Shown here in pieces: positions 10,701-18,368 of a stretch of 64,000 nt of DNA. A program made the translations under genes and the position numbers. The stretch's first letter is position 1, and each line of letters starts with the position of its first letter. The stretch comes from Neobacillus sp. PS3-12 (GTDB lineage Bacteria > Bacillota > Bacilli > Bacillales > Cytobacillaceae): NCBI RefSeq assembly GCF_030915385.1, contig NZ_CP133268.1, positions 3,756,001 through 3,820,000 on the forward strand, read 5' to 3'. The notes beneath the pieces are model-generated. The model did no database searches. It was not told the DNA's origin and worked only from the letters and a program-made list of their open reading frames with translations.

Positions 10701-11499
10701 CGATGATGACTTTTTAAACTTGGTCATGGAAATGAAGGATGTCCCTGTCCAATCTCCATTTGCAGAAGAGGTAAATCAACGCCTGTCCTGGAGATATTTA
10801 TATTCGGATGCCTCCAGCCATCGCTCCAAACAATCAGTGACAGAGATCAAAAGGCAGCGGGAAGTTTCTGATGAATACAGCGGAACGGAATTGGTCCGAA
10901 AATTTAAAAAATCAGTTTTAGCTCGTCCACGATTTATGCAAGAAAAATCATTGTCGCCTGCAGAGCGAGGAACAGCGATGCATTTGGTGATGCAACACGT
11001 GGATTTGTCCAAACCGATTAGCACGGAAACGATTAAGGAGCAACTCCAATGGATGATTAATCAGGAGCTCATGACCGAAGAACAAGCACAGGTCACTAAC
11101 CCGGAACTTATTTTCCAATTTTTTGAGTCACCAATAGGAAGAAGATTGGTCTCATCAAAAAATGTTCAACGTGAAATCCCTTTTACGTTAACATTAGATG
11201 CGAAAGAAGTTTATATGGATTGGAAAGAAGAACAGGAGCAGGTATTTGTTCAAGGTGTGATTGACTGTATTTTCGAAGATGAAAGTGGGCTTGTTCTACT
11301 TGATTTTAAATCAGATGGAATCAATGATCGTTTTAAAGGTGGATTTGAACAAGCAAGACCAACACTTGAGAAACGTTATAAACTGCAAATTGATTTGTAC
11401 ACAAAAGCTATTGAGAAAATTTGGAAAAGAAAAGTGGACGAAAGGTATTTGTTCTTCTTTGATGGAGCCCACTTCTTAAAATTAGAAAAGGAACATTAA
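7710..11499 (+). pseudogene. addA: ATP-dependent helicase/nuclease subunit A (AddA), frameshifted as read
   Basis: AddA is the UvrD-like helicase and nuclease partner of AddB. Helicase motif I is 'LVAAAAGSGKTAVLVERI'; later motifs include 'EVFVDEYQDTNMVQ' and 'FMVGDVKQSIYRFR', and the nuclease motif 'LLDFKSDG' lies near the end. The frame from 7710 is good to about residue 333 and continues in the next frame from 'PESFLQDM'. One extra A in the AAAA run at 8707-8710 explains this; removing it restores one protein of about 1260 residues. Since AddB is intact and the rest is well conserved, a sequence error is more likely than real loss. Confidence 0.9.
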
Positions 11500-11500
11500 C

Positions 11501-11546
11501 TACTAAAAAGACATAAACCATCACTTGGCTTATGTCTTTTTTAGTT
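11501..11546. terminator. Bidirectional terminator between addA and gerPF
   Basis: The arms TACTAAAAAGACATAA and TTATGTCTTTTTTAGT pair with one bulge. They give A- and T-runs usable on both strands between convergent operons. Confidence 0.8.
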
Positions 11547-11759
11547 ATTTCCCACCGTTGGCTGGTCGATCAGATTTGTATCAACCACATTTGTACCATT
11601 TATTCCATTATTTGTGACAATGAAACCGCCAGTATTGAAGCCGCCAGAACCAGCATAGGTCTTCATGCTGCTTTTGGGGGAGATCCAAGCAGTATCACCA
11701 AATTGGACGACACCTCCGCCTACATTTATGATTTGTACTGGTCCAATAATCGCAGGCAT
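11541..11759 (-). CDS. gerPF: Spore germination protein GerPF
   Basis: A 72-residue protein starting 'MPAIIGPVQIINVGGGVVQFGDT' and carrying 'KTYAGSGGFNTG', the signature shared by GerPF and GerPA. GerP proteins sit in the spore coat and make it permeable to small germinants. I chose the ATG at 11759 because AAAGGATG lies 8 bases upstream; an in-frame ATG three codons earlier is less well placed. Last gene of the gerPA-F operon; it resembles GerPA at 13.3 kb, suggesting duplication. Confidence 0.92.
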   Translation of the reverse strand: MPAIIGPVQIINVGGGVVQFGDTAWISPKSSMKTYAGSGGFNTGGFIVTNNGINGTNVVDTNLIDQPTVGNN

Positions 11760-11825
11760 GACAAACATCCTTTTCTATAAATTCTTTGGGCCATAAGGTA
11801 AAGCATGCTTCTCCTATCTGCTTTG

Positions 11826-12200
11826 CTATCTTTGTCGTGGAAGCAATTGACGGATATGTTTAACTCTTGCTTCCATTGAAATGGTTTGGCTGTTTCCAAC
11901 ATGTAAGACCGCAGATGAAGAAAAACCGATCACATTTACATGATTTACTTTGATGATTGGATTAAGATGATGTGTTTGAGAGCAGAAGTTTTCAGTAATA
12001 GGTGTAAATGGGATAGACTCGGAAAATACAGAATATGCTGCAAAGTTTCCCTCATTCCCATAATCCTGCTCCTCCTCCCGCTGTACAGCCAAGGCACGTG
12101 ATAATCCATTAATAATGCAGGAATCTCCAAGCTGTAGGACTGAAGAATAGGAAGCAACCTTTACATTTATTGTATTTACATAAGAGCTTCGTGATAGCAT
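11826..12200 (-). CDS. gerPE: Spore germination protein GerPE
   Basis: A 124-residue protein with the short hydrophobic repeat typical of GerP proteins, seen twice here: 'SSVLQLGDS' near the N-terminus and 'SSAVLHVGNSQTI' near the C-terminus. It begins two bases after the gerPD stop, which implies translational coupling. Fifth gene of the gerP spore-coat operon. The call rests on motif and operon position. Confidence 0.88.
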   Translation of the reverse strand: MLSRSSYVNTINVKVASYSSVLQLGDSCIINGLSRALAVQREEEQDYGNEGNFAAYSVFSESIPFTPITENFCSQTHHLNPIIKVNHVNVIGFSSSAVLHVGNSQTISMEARVKHIRQLLPRQR

Positions 12201-12202
12201 GA

Positions 12203-12385
12203 TCAGGTCGCTTCCGCTGTTAATGGGACGAATGGACCGATAATCAATGATTCAGGCGGGGTATCAAAGGTTGCAGCGAGCTGAATGGTTTGCGTATCAC
12301 CAACCATGAGCAGCGAGGCGCTTGCCACCCCAATGACTCGGATCGTGTCAACGCAAATATCTCGGTTATAAACTTCAAATATCAT
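12203..12385 (-). CDS. gerPD: Spore germination protein GerPD
   Basis: A 60-residue protein with 'VIGVASASLLMVGDTQTIQ', the same beta-rich repeat found in GerPB and GerPE. Its start overlaps the gerPC stop by 4 bases. The role, from the family, is assembly or permeability of the spore coat. Confidence 0.9.
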   Translation of the reverse strand: MIFEVYNRDICVDTIRVIGVASASLLMVGDTQTIQLAATFDTPPESLIIGPFVPLTAEAT

Positions 12386-12999
12386 TGCTGGTTCATTCCT
12401 TTCATATTTTCAGGTAAGTGTTGAAAAAAGGTGAGCACTCCATTTTGGATTTCTTGTTTAATGGCATGTAAAATATTTTCATGGATGACATTGTCATTTT
12501 CCTCAGTTCGATTTTGTGCTGCAGCCGCTTTTAAATGAAAATCAATTCGGCTGGGAAGCTGCTTTTTAATATCCTCTTTGATAAAGGATAAATAAGCATC
12601 ATTTGGCTGGATATTTAATTTCATTTGTGTTTCTGTGATTATGTTAGGTAAATCTGTTTCTAAATAGTTGTATATGGAATCTTCTATTTCCATTGATCGC
12701 TGCATTTGGGCTTTAGGATCAACAGGCATATTCATGCCTGCTTGATTAATGGCTAAATCCTCAATTCCTTGTAAATCAGAAGGATTCAAACCGATATTTA
12801 ATGTACCTTCAACCGTTTCAATCTTTAATTGATCAAACTTGTACTCGATTGTACCAACATGAATGGGCGGCTTATCTTTTAATTGCTTTAAATCAGCTGC
12901 CATTTGTTTTACCAGTTGCTCTAATTGAGCGATCCGTCTTTCTTGTGCTTGCACACATTGCTGCAGCCATTGGATGTATTGGGAATAGTCCTGATACAT
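12382..12999 (-). CDS. gerPC: Spore germination protein GerPC
   Basis: A 205-residue protein and the only large member of the operon. An N-terminal amphipathic coiled-coil (about residues 8-40, 'QQCVQAQERRIAQLEQLVKQ') precedes an acidic, mixed domain with 'IEYKFDQLKIETVEGTLNIGL'. This arrangement and its place between gerPB and gerPD fit GerPC. A G-rich ribosome binding site precedes the ATG. Confidence 0.92.
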   Translation of the reverse strand: MYQDYSQYIQWLQQCVQAQERRIAQLEQLVKQMAADLKQLKDKPPIHVGTIEYKFDQLKIETVEGTLNIGLNPSDLQGIEDLAINQAGMNMPVDPKAQMQRSMEIEDSIYNYLETDLPNIITETQMKLNIQPNDAYLSFIKEDIKKQLPSRIDFHLKAAAAQNRTEENDNVIHENILHAIKQEIQNGVLTFFQHLPENMKGMNQQ

Positions 13000-13024
13000 A
13001 TCATCCCCCCCGAAAAGGTCCGAC

Positions 13025-13255
13025 TTACCTTACTGGTGCTTGTAACGGAACGGCAGGTGCCAATAGTGGAGGAGTAGTTGGTGGTGTACCAGGTTTAAGG
13101 GCTTGAGGAGCTGCTTGGGTAAATCCTCCAGTATTATACAGATGTGCGGTTGGTTTCACGATGCCTGCACTGCCAATTTGTAAGACTGAAGCATTGGTAA
13201 TTCCTCCGATTTTGATAAAATGGATCTTAATACACTGTTGAATATAAAAATTCAT
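13025..13255 (-). CDS. gerPB: Spore germination protein GerPB
   Basis: A 76-residue protein. The N-terminal half ('IKIGGITNASVLQIGSAG') carries the GerP repeat, and the C-terminal tail is rich in proline and alanine. AAGGGTGA precedes the ATG. Second gene of the operon. Confidence 0.9.
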   Translation of the reverse strand: MNFYIQQCIKIHFIKIGGITNASVLQIGSAGIVKPTAHLYNTGGFTQAAPQALKPGTPPTTPPLLAPAVPLQAPVR

Positions 13256-13273
13256 TAAGAATCACCCTTAGGC

Positions 13274-13495
13274 TTAAGCATTGAGAATGATTCCTTGGTC
13301 TAAGGAATCAGGATCATTTGTATTTGTTGAGCTTTGTGTATTTTGCAGGCGCAAACTTTCACCCGTGTTAAATGAACCAGCACCGGAAAAAGTTTTTGCA
13401 TTAGATAATGGCATCATTTTGTAGACATCACCAATATGAAAAATAGAACTGCTCCCGAGTGTAATCACTTGGGCAACCCCGACAATAGCTGGCAT
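13274..13495 (-). CDS. gerPA: Spore germination protein GerPA
   Basis: A 73-residue protein starting 'MPAIVGVAQVITLGSSSIFHIGD', with 'KTFSGAGSFNTG' in the middle, the same architecture as GerPF. First gene of the gerPABCDEF operon, transcribed from the sigma-K-type promoter just upstream. It is expected in the mother cell late in sporulation. Confidence 0.92.
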   Translation of the reverse strand: MPAIVGVAQVITLGSSSIFHIGDVYKMMPLSNAKTFSGAGSFNTGESLRLQNTQSSTNTNDPDSLDQGIILNA

Positions 13496-13529
13496 TTTTC
13501 TGCACCCTTTTCGTATATGTTATTTCTTA

Positions 13530-13556
13530 TATGGTATGTATAGGCGAATATAATGT
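13530..13556 (-). promoter_or_regulatory. Sigma-K promoter of the gerP operon
   Basis: On the minus strand, AC (13556-13555), a 16-bp spacer and CATACCATA (13538-13530) match the sigma-K consensus AC-N16-CATAnnnTA exactly. gerP is a known sigma-K/GerE target in B. subtilis. The motif ends 35 bp before the gerPA start codon. Confidence 0.75.
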
Positions 13557-13645
13557 GATTCATTCGCCCAAAAAATTAGTGTCACCAAAAATATTCTAAC
13601 AAGTGGGTTACTTTCAGAAGGGTTAAACATATAAGGAGAAAAATT

Positions 13646-14806
13646 ATGATTCCTCAAAACCGTATATTAGCTTTAGATGTGCTCAGAGGGATTGCTTTAT
13701 TTGGCATCCTGATGGTTAACATAATGTCCTTTCTATCACCGATTCTGTACATTAATCCATTGCAATGGTGGACATCGACAGGTGATCATCTTACATATTT
13801 GATGATCGATCTTTTCTTTCGGTCGAGTTTTTATCCGCTCTTTTCACTTCTATTTGGCTATAGTCTAATGATCTTTCGTGAACGGGCCCTCGCAAAAGAA
13901 CTGCCCTTTAACAGGCTGATCTTAAGAAGATTTTCCTTTCTATTTATGACCGGCTTTATTCATGTGTTATTTATTTGGCATGGGGATATATTAATGGTTT
14001 ATGCTGTAATCGGTTTTTTTACGCTGCCATTTTTAAAAATGCCCCCCAAACTTTTGCTCATGTTTGGATGTGTACTATACTTACTTGCAAATAGTTTTTT
14101 TGCTATTTTTCTAGCTTTGTCAGGCTTCCTGCACCTTGGAACGAATGAACCTGCTCGAAATTATAAACTAATAAACACCATCGTACACATATATCAACAA
14201 GGTACATATAGAGAGATTACCAGACAAAGAGTGCAGGATTGGATGGTCGAGTATAATCCGCAAGCCATTATTTTGCTTTTCTTTACTGTGTTCCCCTTAT
14301 TTTTAATTGGAGCGGGATTTTCTAAATTAAGATTGCTTGAACGGATCGAAGAGTATGGAAGCAAGTGGAAAAGAGTCTTTGTGTGGACACTTCTTCTTGG
14401 TATAATGATTAAATTTCTCCCTTACATTTTTGGAGAAATGAAGGCACTGATCTATATCCAGGATGTTTTTGGAGGATGTTGCCAGGCAATTTCCTATGCA
14501 TGTTTAGTTGTCGTTTTACTTAAGAAAAAAAGAACAGCTAAGTTTTTTATGATTTTTTCGTTTGCAGGCAAAATGTCACTAACGATTTACCTGCTGCAAT
14601 CAGGAGTGGCATCCATTCTATTTTATGGCTACGGGCTGCAGTTATTCGCCAGGGTTTCCTTACTTAGCGGAAGTATTTTAGTCTTGGCGATATATGGCGT
14701 TCAAGTAGTATTCTGTACTTTCTGGCTCAAGTATTCTTTCAATGGACCAATTGAATGGCTTTGGCGCAGTTTTACTTATTTTAGGTTTCTTAAGTGGAAA
14801 CGTTAA
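13646..14806 (+). CDS. DUF418 family multi-pass membrane protein (YeiB/YxaH-like)
   Basis: A 386-residue protein with about ten hydrophobic segments. The N-terminal 'RILALDVLRGIALFGILMVNI' and the C-terminal 'AGKMSLTIYLLQSG' with 'GPIEWLWRSFTY' are hallmarks of the DUF418/YeiB family, related to membrane acyltransferases. No substrate can be assigned. It lies divergent from gerP and upstream of the riboswitch, with a terminator in between, so it is probably its own unit. Confidence 0.88.
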   Translation: MIPQNRILALDVLRGIALFGILMVNIMSFLSPILYINPLQWWTSTGDHLTYLMIDLFFRSSFYPLFSLLFGYSLMIFRERALAKELPFNRLILRRFSFLFMTGFIHVLFIWHGDILMVYAVIGFFTLPFLKMPPKLLLMFGCVLYLLANSFFAIFLALSGFLHLGTNEPARNYKLINTIVHIYQQGTYREITRQRVQDWMVEYNPQAIILLFFTVFPLFLIGAGFSKLRLLERIEEYGSKWKRVFVWTLLLGIMIKFLPYIFGEMKALIYIQDVFGGCCQAISYACLVVVLLKKKRTAKFFMIFSFAGKMSLTIYLLQSGVASILFYGYGLQLFARVSLLSGSILVLAIYGVQVVFCTFWLKYSFNGPIEWLWRSFTYFRFLKWKR

Positions 14807-14809
14807 ACT

Positions 14810-14868
14810 AAAAAACAGGTAAATTTACCTGACTAAAAGCTAAAAATATGAATTTCAGCCTGTTTTTT
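14810..14868 (+). terminator. Probable terminator after the DUF418 gene
   Basis: AAAAAACAGG (14810-14819) pairs with CCTGTTTTTT (14859-14868) around a long loop that contains its own small palindrome, GGTAAATTTACC. The T-run supports termination. Confidence 0.5.
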
Positions 14869-15031
14869 CATAATTCTTAATAAACGCACATATAATCCTA
14901 TTGAAAAAATTAAAATGAGTCTAAATACCTATTGTGTTTTAAAATAAAACGGTCCTTTTGATGCATGTTCGAAAGGGAAAAACGTTCTATTATATGGGTA
15001 AGAGATCGGTTGGAGTATTAAAACTGAGTCT

Positions 15032-15116
15032 CGATAAAGGCAAAACTGATGAAAATCAGTGACGCAAAGCTACAGGGGCTAAGGTGCTTTTGCACTATGC
15101 CAGCCAGTTACCGAAG
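15032..15116 (+). ncRNA. Cyclic-di-GMP-I (GEMM-I) riboswitch aptamer
   Basis: The conserved GEMM-I core is readable in order: AAAGGCAAA, the P1b hairpin ACTGAT-GAAA-ATCAGT with a GNRA tetraloop, GACGCAAAGCTACAGGGGCT with AAGG, the second hairpin GTGCTTTTGCAC, then ATGCCAGCCAGTTACCGA. These match the invariant blocks of the c-di-GMP-I class. It lies about 95 nt upstream of the DUF192 gene that opens the Tad pilus operon, so c-di-GMP is expected to control pilus expression. Confidence 0.95.
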
Positions 15117-15125
15117 GATCAGGGT

Positions 15126-15204
15126 ACTTCACCTAGACGTACGTATGTTTAGTTATGCCCCCCTTTCGGTAAAGGCGGGGTTATTTACGTTGTATGGAGG
15201 TGAA
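15126..15204 (+). promoter_or_regulatory. Riboswitch expression platform: anti-SD and hairpin
   Basis: TTCACCT at 15128-15134, just after the aptamer, is the exact complement of AGGTGAA at 15198-15204, which spans the ribosome binding site of the DUF192 gene (start 15210). Between them lies a GC-rich hairpin (CCCCCCTTT / AAAGGCGGGG, one mismatch, near 15157-15180) without a strong U-run. The arrangement suggests translational control, or hairpin competition, by c-di-GMP. The sign of control cannot be read from the sequence. Confidence 0.6.
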
Positions 15205-15209
15205 ACCTG

Positions 15210-15551
15210 ATGAGAGTCGTGAACCTGTCAACTGGGACGGAAGTAGCAAACACGATTGCAACAGCAGAAACTTTTTTCACAAGATTAAAAGGGCTGATGT
15301 TTTCAAAAAGTTTGCTTACAGGACACGGCTTGCATATTAAACCCTGCCGATCGATCCATACATTTTTTATGAACTATCCAATTGATGTTCTCTATTTAAG
15401 TGAACAGCTGGAAGTAGTGGGCATGGACGTGGAAATGAAGCCTTCAGCAGTTGGAAAGTATCAGCCTAAGGCGTTCTCTGTTTTGGAGCTGCCAGCGGGA
15501 ACCATTCAGGAAACAAAAACAAGAATCGGCCATTATTTATCGATAAATTGA
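15210..15551 (+). CDS. DUF192 family protein, first gene of the Tad operon
   Basis: A 113-residue protein with the DUF192 signature: 'TRLKGLMFSKSL', 'PCRSIHTFFMNYPIDVLYL' and 'VLELPAGTI'. The function of DUF192 proteins is not established. The gene uses GGAGG at 15196-15200 and ends next to the ribosome binding site of the pilin gene, so it is co-transcribed with it. It is the gene immediately under the c-di-GMP riboswitch. It has no signal peptide here, unlike some exported DUF192 proteins. Confidence 0.9.
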   Translation: MRVVNLSTGTEVANTIATAETFFTRLKGLMFSKSLLTGHGLHIKPCRSIHTFFMNYPIDVLYLSEQLEVVGMDVEMKPSAVGKYQPKAFSVLELPAGTIQETKTRIGHYLSIN

Positions 15552-15565
15552 AAGGGGTTTTTATC

Positions 15566-15736
15566 ATGTTGAAAAAAATTAAAGCTTTGTTTGTAGAAGA
15601 AGAAGGACAAGGTATGACAGAGTATGGATTGATTTTAGGATTGGTTGCAGTAGGAGCAATAGCAGCATTAATTCTATTGAGAGACAAAATCAAAGGAATA
15701 TTCGACAGTATTACTGGCCAACAAATTACTGGATAA
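15566..15736 (+). CDS. Flp-type pilin (major subunit of Tad pilus)
   Basis: A 56-residue prepilin. After a short basic leader comes 'EEEGQGMTEYGLILGLVAVGA', matching the Flp cleavage rule G/XXXXEY, so processing is expected after Gly in 'EEEG' to leave a mature pilin of about 40 residues with an N-terminal hydrophobic helix. The ATG at 15566 has AAAGGGG 8 bases upstream; an in-frame TTG at 15548 is less likely. A hairpin follows it, suiting high pilin expression relative to downstream genes. Confidence 0.93.
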   Translation: MLKKIKALFVEEEGQGMTEYGLILGLVAVGAIAALILLRDKIKGIFDSITGQQITG

Positions 15737-15758
15737 TATAGTTTTTCTATCAGATGAT

Positions 15759-15794
15759 AAAGAGCTCTGCGACCGTGTGTTGCAGAGCTCTTTT
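15759..15794 (+). terminator. Attenuator hairpin between flp and the prepilin peptidase gene
   Basis: A 12-bp perfect stem, AAAGAGCTCTGC / GCAGAGCTCTTT, with an 11-nt loop and ending in TTTT. It sits inside the operon, so partial termination would make pilin mRNA more abundant than mRNA for the assembly machinery. Confidence 0.75.
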
Positions 15795-15831
15795 AAAGAA
15801 AGGTCATTTTTTTATGTTAGGAGATATGGAT

Positions 15832-16335
15832 ATGTTCCTTAATCTATTATTTTTCATTACATTGACGATATCGGTTTATACAGATCTAAAAAGCAGAAAA
15901 ATATATAATAAGGTCCTTTACCCCGTTCTTCTAATCATACTGATTACCCGCCTCGTTTTAAATGGCACAGATGGACTAGCGGGAGCTATCATTGGTTTTT
16001 TCACAGGGATGGGTATTTTGATCGTCCCTTTTTTCCTTGGCGGCATCGGCGCCGGAGATGTGAAACTGCTTGCCTTAGCAGGAGCTTTTAAAGGCTGGGT
16101 ATTTGCCCTTTATACTGGCATTTATATGGCCATCTTTGGCGGAGTTATTGCGTTATTCATCATCTTATTTGGAAAAGGTTTGATAAAAAAAATAGTGATT
16201 TTCCTCCACGGAGCGAAATATATGCAAAACATGTCGTATCTATTTAATAGGAAAACGACCTATCCTTATGGAGTGGCCATTGCAGCTGGTGCCATTTGCG
16301 CATTTTTCCTCGAAGGGAGAGTGGTATTTTGGTAA
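15832..16335 (+). CDS. Prepilin peptidase, A24 family (CpaA/TadV)
   Basis: A short membrane aspartic protease of about 167 residues that cleaves Flp and TadE-type prepilins. The two catalytic aspartates are visible in 'YTDLKSRKIYN' and 'GIGAGDVKLLALAG'. About five membrane helices are present and there is no N-methyltransferase domain, as usual for TadV. I chose the ATG at 15832 because AGGAGA lies 8 bases upstream; ATG at 15814 is an alternative. Confidence 0.9.
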   Translation: MFLNLLFFITLTISVYTDLKSRKIYNKVLYPVLLIILITRLVLNGTDGLAGAIIGFFTGMGILIVPFFLGGIGAGDVKLLALAGAFKGWVFALYTGIYMAIFGGVIALFIILFGKGLIKKIVIFLHGAKYMQNMSYLFNRKTTYPYGVAIAAGAICAFFLEGRVVFW

Positions 16336-16339
16336 AAAA

Positions 16340-16729
16340 GTGAAAAAGCTTGCTATGCAGGAGGAGGGTCAATCGCTTGTTGAATTTGCCCTTATTGTTC
16401 CCGTCTTTTTACTAATGCTAGTCGGTATGATTAATATTGGTTTCATACTCTATAATTATTTGAGCTTAAACTTGACGGCACAAGAAGCCTCCCGCCTGGC
16501 AGGCCTCGGCAAAACAGATGCGGACATTACCCAATTTGTTCAAAATCAATCGACGGTAACTCACCCTTCTGATATTACGATCACCATATCTCCCAATCAA
16601 ACTTCCCGTGTATCCGGGAGCTATGCGACCGTAACATTGTCTTATCCGATGGCTGACATTACCCCCGTATTTGATCAATTCCTCTCTCCTTACAACCTAA
16701 ATGCGAAATCAACGATACGTGTAGATTAA
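16340..16729 (+). CDS. TadE-like pseudopilin
   Basis: About 129 residues. The N-terminus 'MQEEGQSLVEFALIVPVFLLMLVGM' is the TadE signature: a short basic leader, a Glu at the +5-like position and one hydrophobic helix, with the rest extracytoplasmic. TadE and TadG are minor pseudopilins of the Tad system. The start is not certain: GTG 16340 and ATG 16355 are both possible, and neither has a strong ribosome binding site because the gene follows the previous stop closely. Confidence 0.85.
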   Translation: MKKLAMQEEGQSLVEFALIVPVFLLMLVGMINIGFILYNYLSLNLTAQEASRLAGLGKTDADITQFVQNQSTVTHPSDITITISPNQTSRVSGSYATVTLSYPMADITPVFDQFLSPYNLNAKSTIRVD

Positions 16730-16752
16730 AAATGGAGAATAGGAGGATAAAG

Positions 16753-17682
16753 GTGGGTCTAATAAAAAAAAAGACGGTTACTTTATTGCGAAATGAGCAA
16801 GGAAATATAATGGTCCTTTTTGCATTTTCGATGGTATTGATATTTGGTATGGTTGGCCTCGTTGTTGATATCGGTATGGTTTACAAGGAAAAAAGTGATT
16901 TGAAAAAAGTTGCAACAACGGCGGTCTTGTCCGGTGCCCAGGAACTCCCAAACGGAGATCCAGCACGTGTACAAAACGTCGTCAACACGATTTTGTTATC
17001 TTATCAAGAACAATCGAGTCTGCAAAATATGCAAATCGATATGAACCAGCAAGTTAAGGTTTCACTAAAAAAAGCAGTCCCACTGCTATTTGCCAGAATC
17101 TTTGGCTTTGACAGCATAACGGTTCAAGAAAGTGCAACGGCAAAACTTTATCCAATTGGCGGAATCCTTGGGGCTACACCGCTTGGCATTGACCAATCAA
17201 TAGCCATCACATACGGCCAAACCATGTCACTTAAAGTTGGGGCTGGAGATTCTACGAGCGGAAATTTTGGGATTTTGGCTCTGTCAGGCCCAGGTGCGCG
17301 TAATTATGGAGATACATTAAAATATGGATTTGATCAGCCTGTTTCCGTTGGCAAAGTTGTACCAACACAAACAGGAAATATCGCAGGCCCCACGCAAGAT
17401 GGTGTCAATTATCGTATAAATCAATGCCCAAATCCTAGCGGAGATATGACGGTTCGAAATTGTGCACGCATACTCCCCGTTATTGTATATAAACCAAATA
17501 TCTCCAGTAACAATACAATTAGTAGCATCACTGTAACCGGTTTTGCTTTTTTTTACTTACTTAATCCGATGAGCTCTACGGATACAACGATTACGGGTAA
17601 ATTTATCCAGCGTGTGGATATTGGAACATATGGAGCTGCAAGTTTGGACAGTGGAGCCTACATGGCAAGGCTTGTAGAGTAG
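16753..17682 (+). CDS. TadG-like pilus assembly protein (Flp pilus-assembly TadE/G-like)
   Basis: A 309-residue protein. 'RNEQGNIMVLFAFSMVLIFGMVGLVVDIGMVY' is the N-terminal TadG-like membrane segment, followed by a long extracellular region. No von Willebrand A domain is apparent. The GTG at 16753 is preferred because AGGAGG lies 6 bases upstream; the ATG at 16732 precedes that site. It is probably an anchor or minor component of the pilus on the outer face of the membrane. Confidence 0.85.
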   Translation: MGLIKKKTVTLLRNEQGNIMVLFAFSMVLIFGMVGLVVDIGMVYKEKSDLKKVATTAVLSGAQELPNGDPARVQNVVNTILLSYQEQSSLQNMQIDMNQQVKVSLKKAVPLLFARIFGFDSITVQESATAKLYPIGGILGATPLGIDQSIAITYGQTMSLKVGAGDSTSGNFGILALSGPGARNYGDTLKYGFDQPVSVGKVVPTQTGNIAGPTQDGVNYRINQCPNPSGDMTVRNCARILPVIVYKPNISSNNTISSITVTGFAFFYLLNPMSSTDTTITGKFIQRVDIGTYGAASLDSGAYMARLVE

Positions 17683-17693
17683 GAGAATGGAAT

Positions 17694-18368
17694 ATGAAAA
17701 AAAAGACAATATTTTTGCTCTCGATTATGATGGCTGGATTGGCGACTTTTCTTTTTTATCAATATACGAACCAATTATCAAAGCAAACATCTGGCCAGAT
17801 GAAATCGGTTGTCGTTGCAGCTGTGCCCATTAAAAAGGATACGCAAATTACAGCCAACATGCTGAAGAAAATAAAAGTACCAGTAAAAAGTGTTTATCCT
17901 AATGCAGTCCAGGATGTTGCCGGCATCATGGGTCAATATTCTGCGGACGATATTGCAACAGATGAAGTAATTTTAAAGCATCATCTTCAATCATTGGAGG
18001 AAGCCACAACTCTAACTGGGAAAATTAAGGGAGATAATCGTGCTGTTACCCTTCCGGGAGGAAAAATAGAAACAGTAGCCAATATGATTGACCCTGAAGA
18101 TACGATCGATATTATTTACACCGGGCCTTCACTGGACCCCAACGCTGCTAAACCGGCCGATACGGAAGTTCTACAGGAAAACGTTAGAGTTTTGGCTGTT
18201 GGAAGGCGTATGAAAACGACGGATGCATTTGCGGAGTATGATTCAATAACTGTTGAGGTAAAACAGACTGACGCAGTAAAGTTGATAAAGGCTTCAAAAA
18301 CAGGTGCTCTTAATTTTATCCTGCATAGCAAAAGAAAAACATCAGATACACTAGTGGAGGGTTCATAA
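17694..18368 (+). CDS. Flp pilus assembly protein CpaB/RcpC
   Basis: A 224-residue protein with an N-terminal membrane helix (residues 5-22) and then an SAF-type domain: 'VVVAAVPIKKDTQITANMLKKIKVPVKSVYPNAVQD' is the typical start of CpaB, followed by 'GDNRAVTLPGG'. CpaB proteins help assemble the Tad secretion channel; in this single-membrane cell it probably acts at the cell-wall side. The stop overlaps the next start. Confidence 0.88.
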   Translation: MKKKTIFLLSIMMAGLATFLFYQYTNQLSKQTSGQMKSVVVAAVPIKKDTQITANMLKKIKVPVKSVYPNAVQDVAGIMGQYSADDIATDEVILKHHLQSLEEATTLTGKIKGDNRAVTLPGGKIETVANMIDPEDTIDIIYTGPSLDPNAAKPADTEVLQENVRVLAVGRRMKTTDAFAEYDSITVEVKQTDAVKLIKASKTGALNFILHSKRKTSDTLVEGS

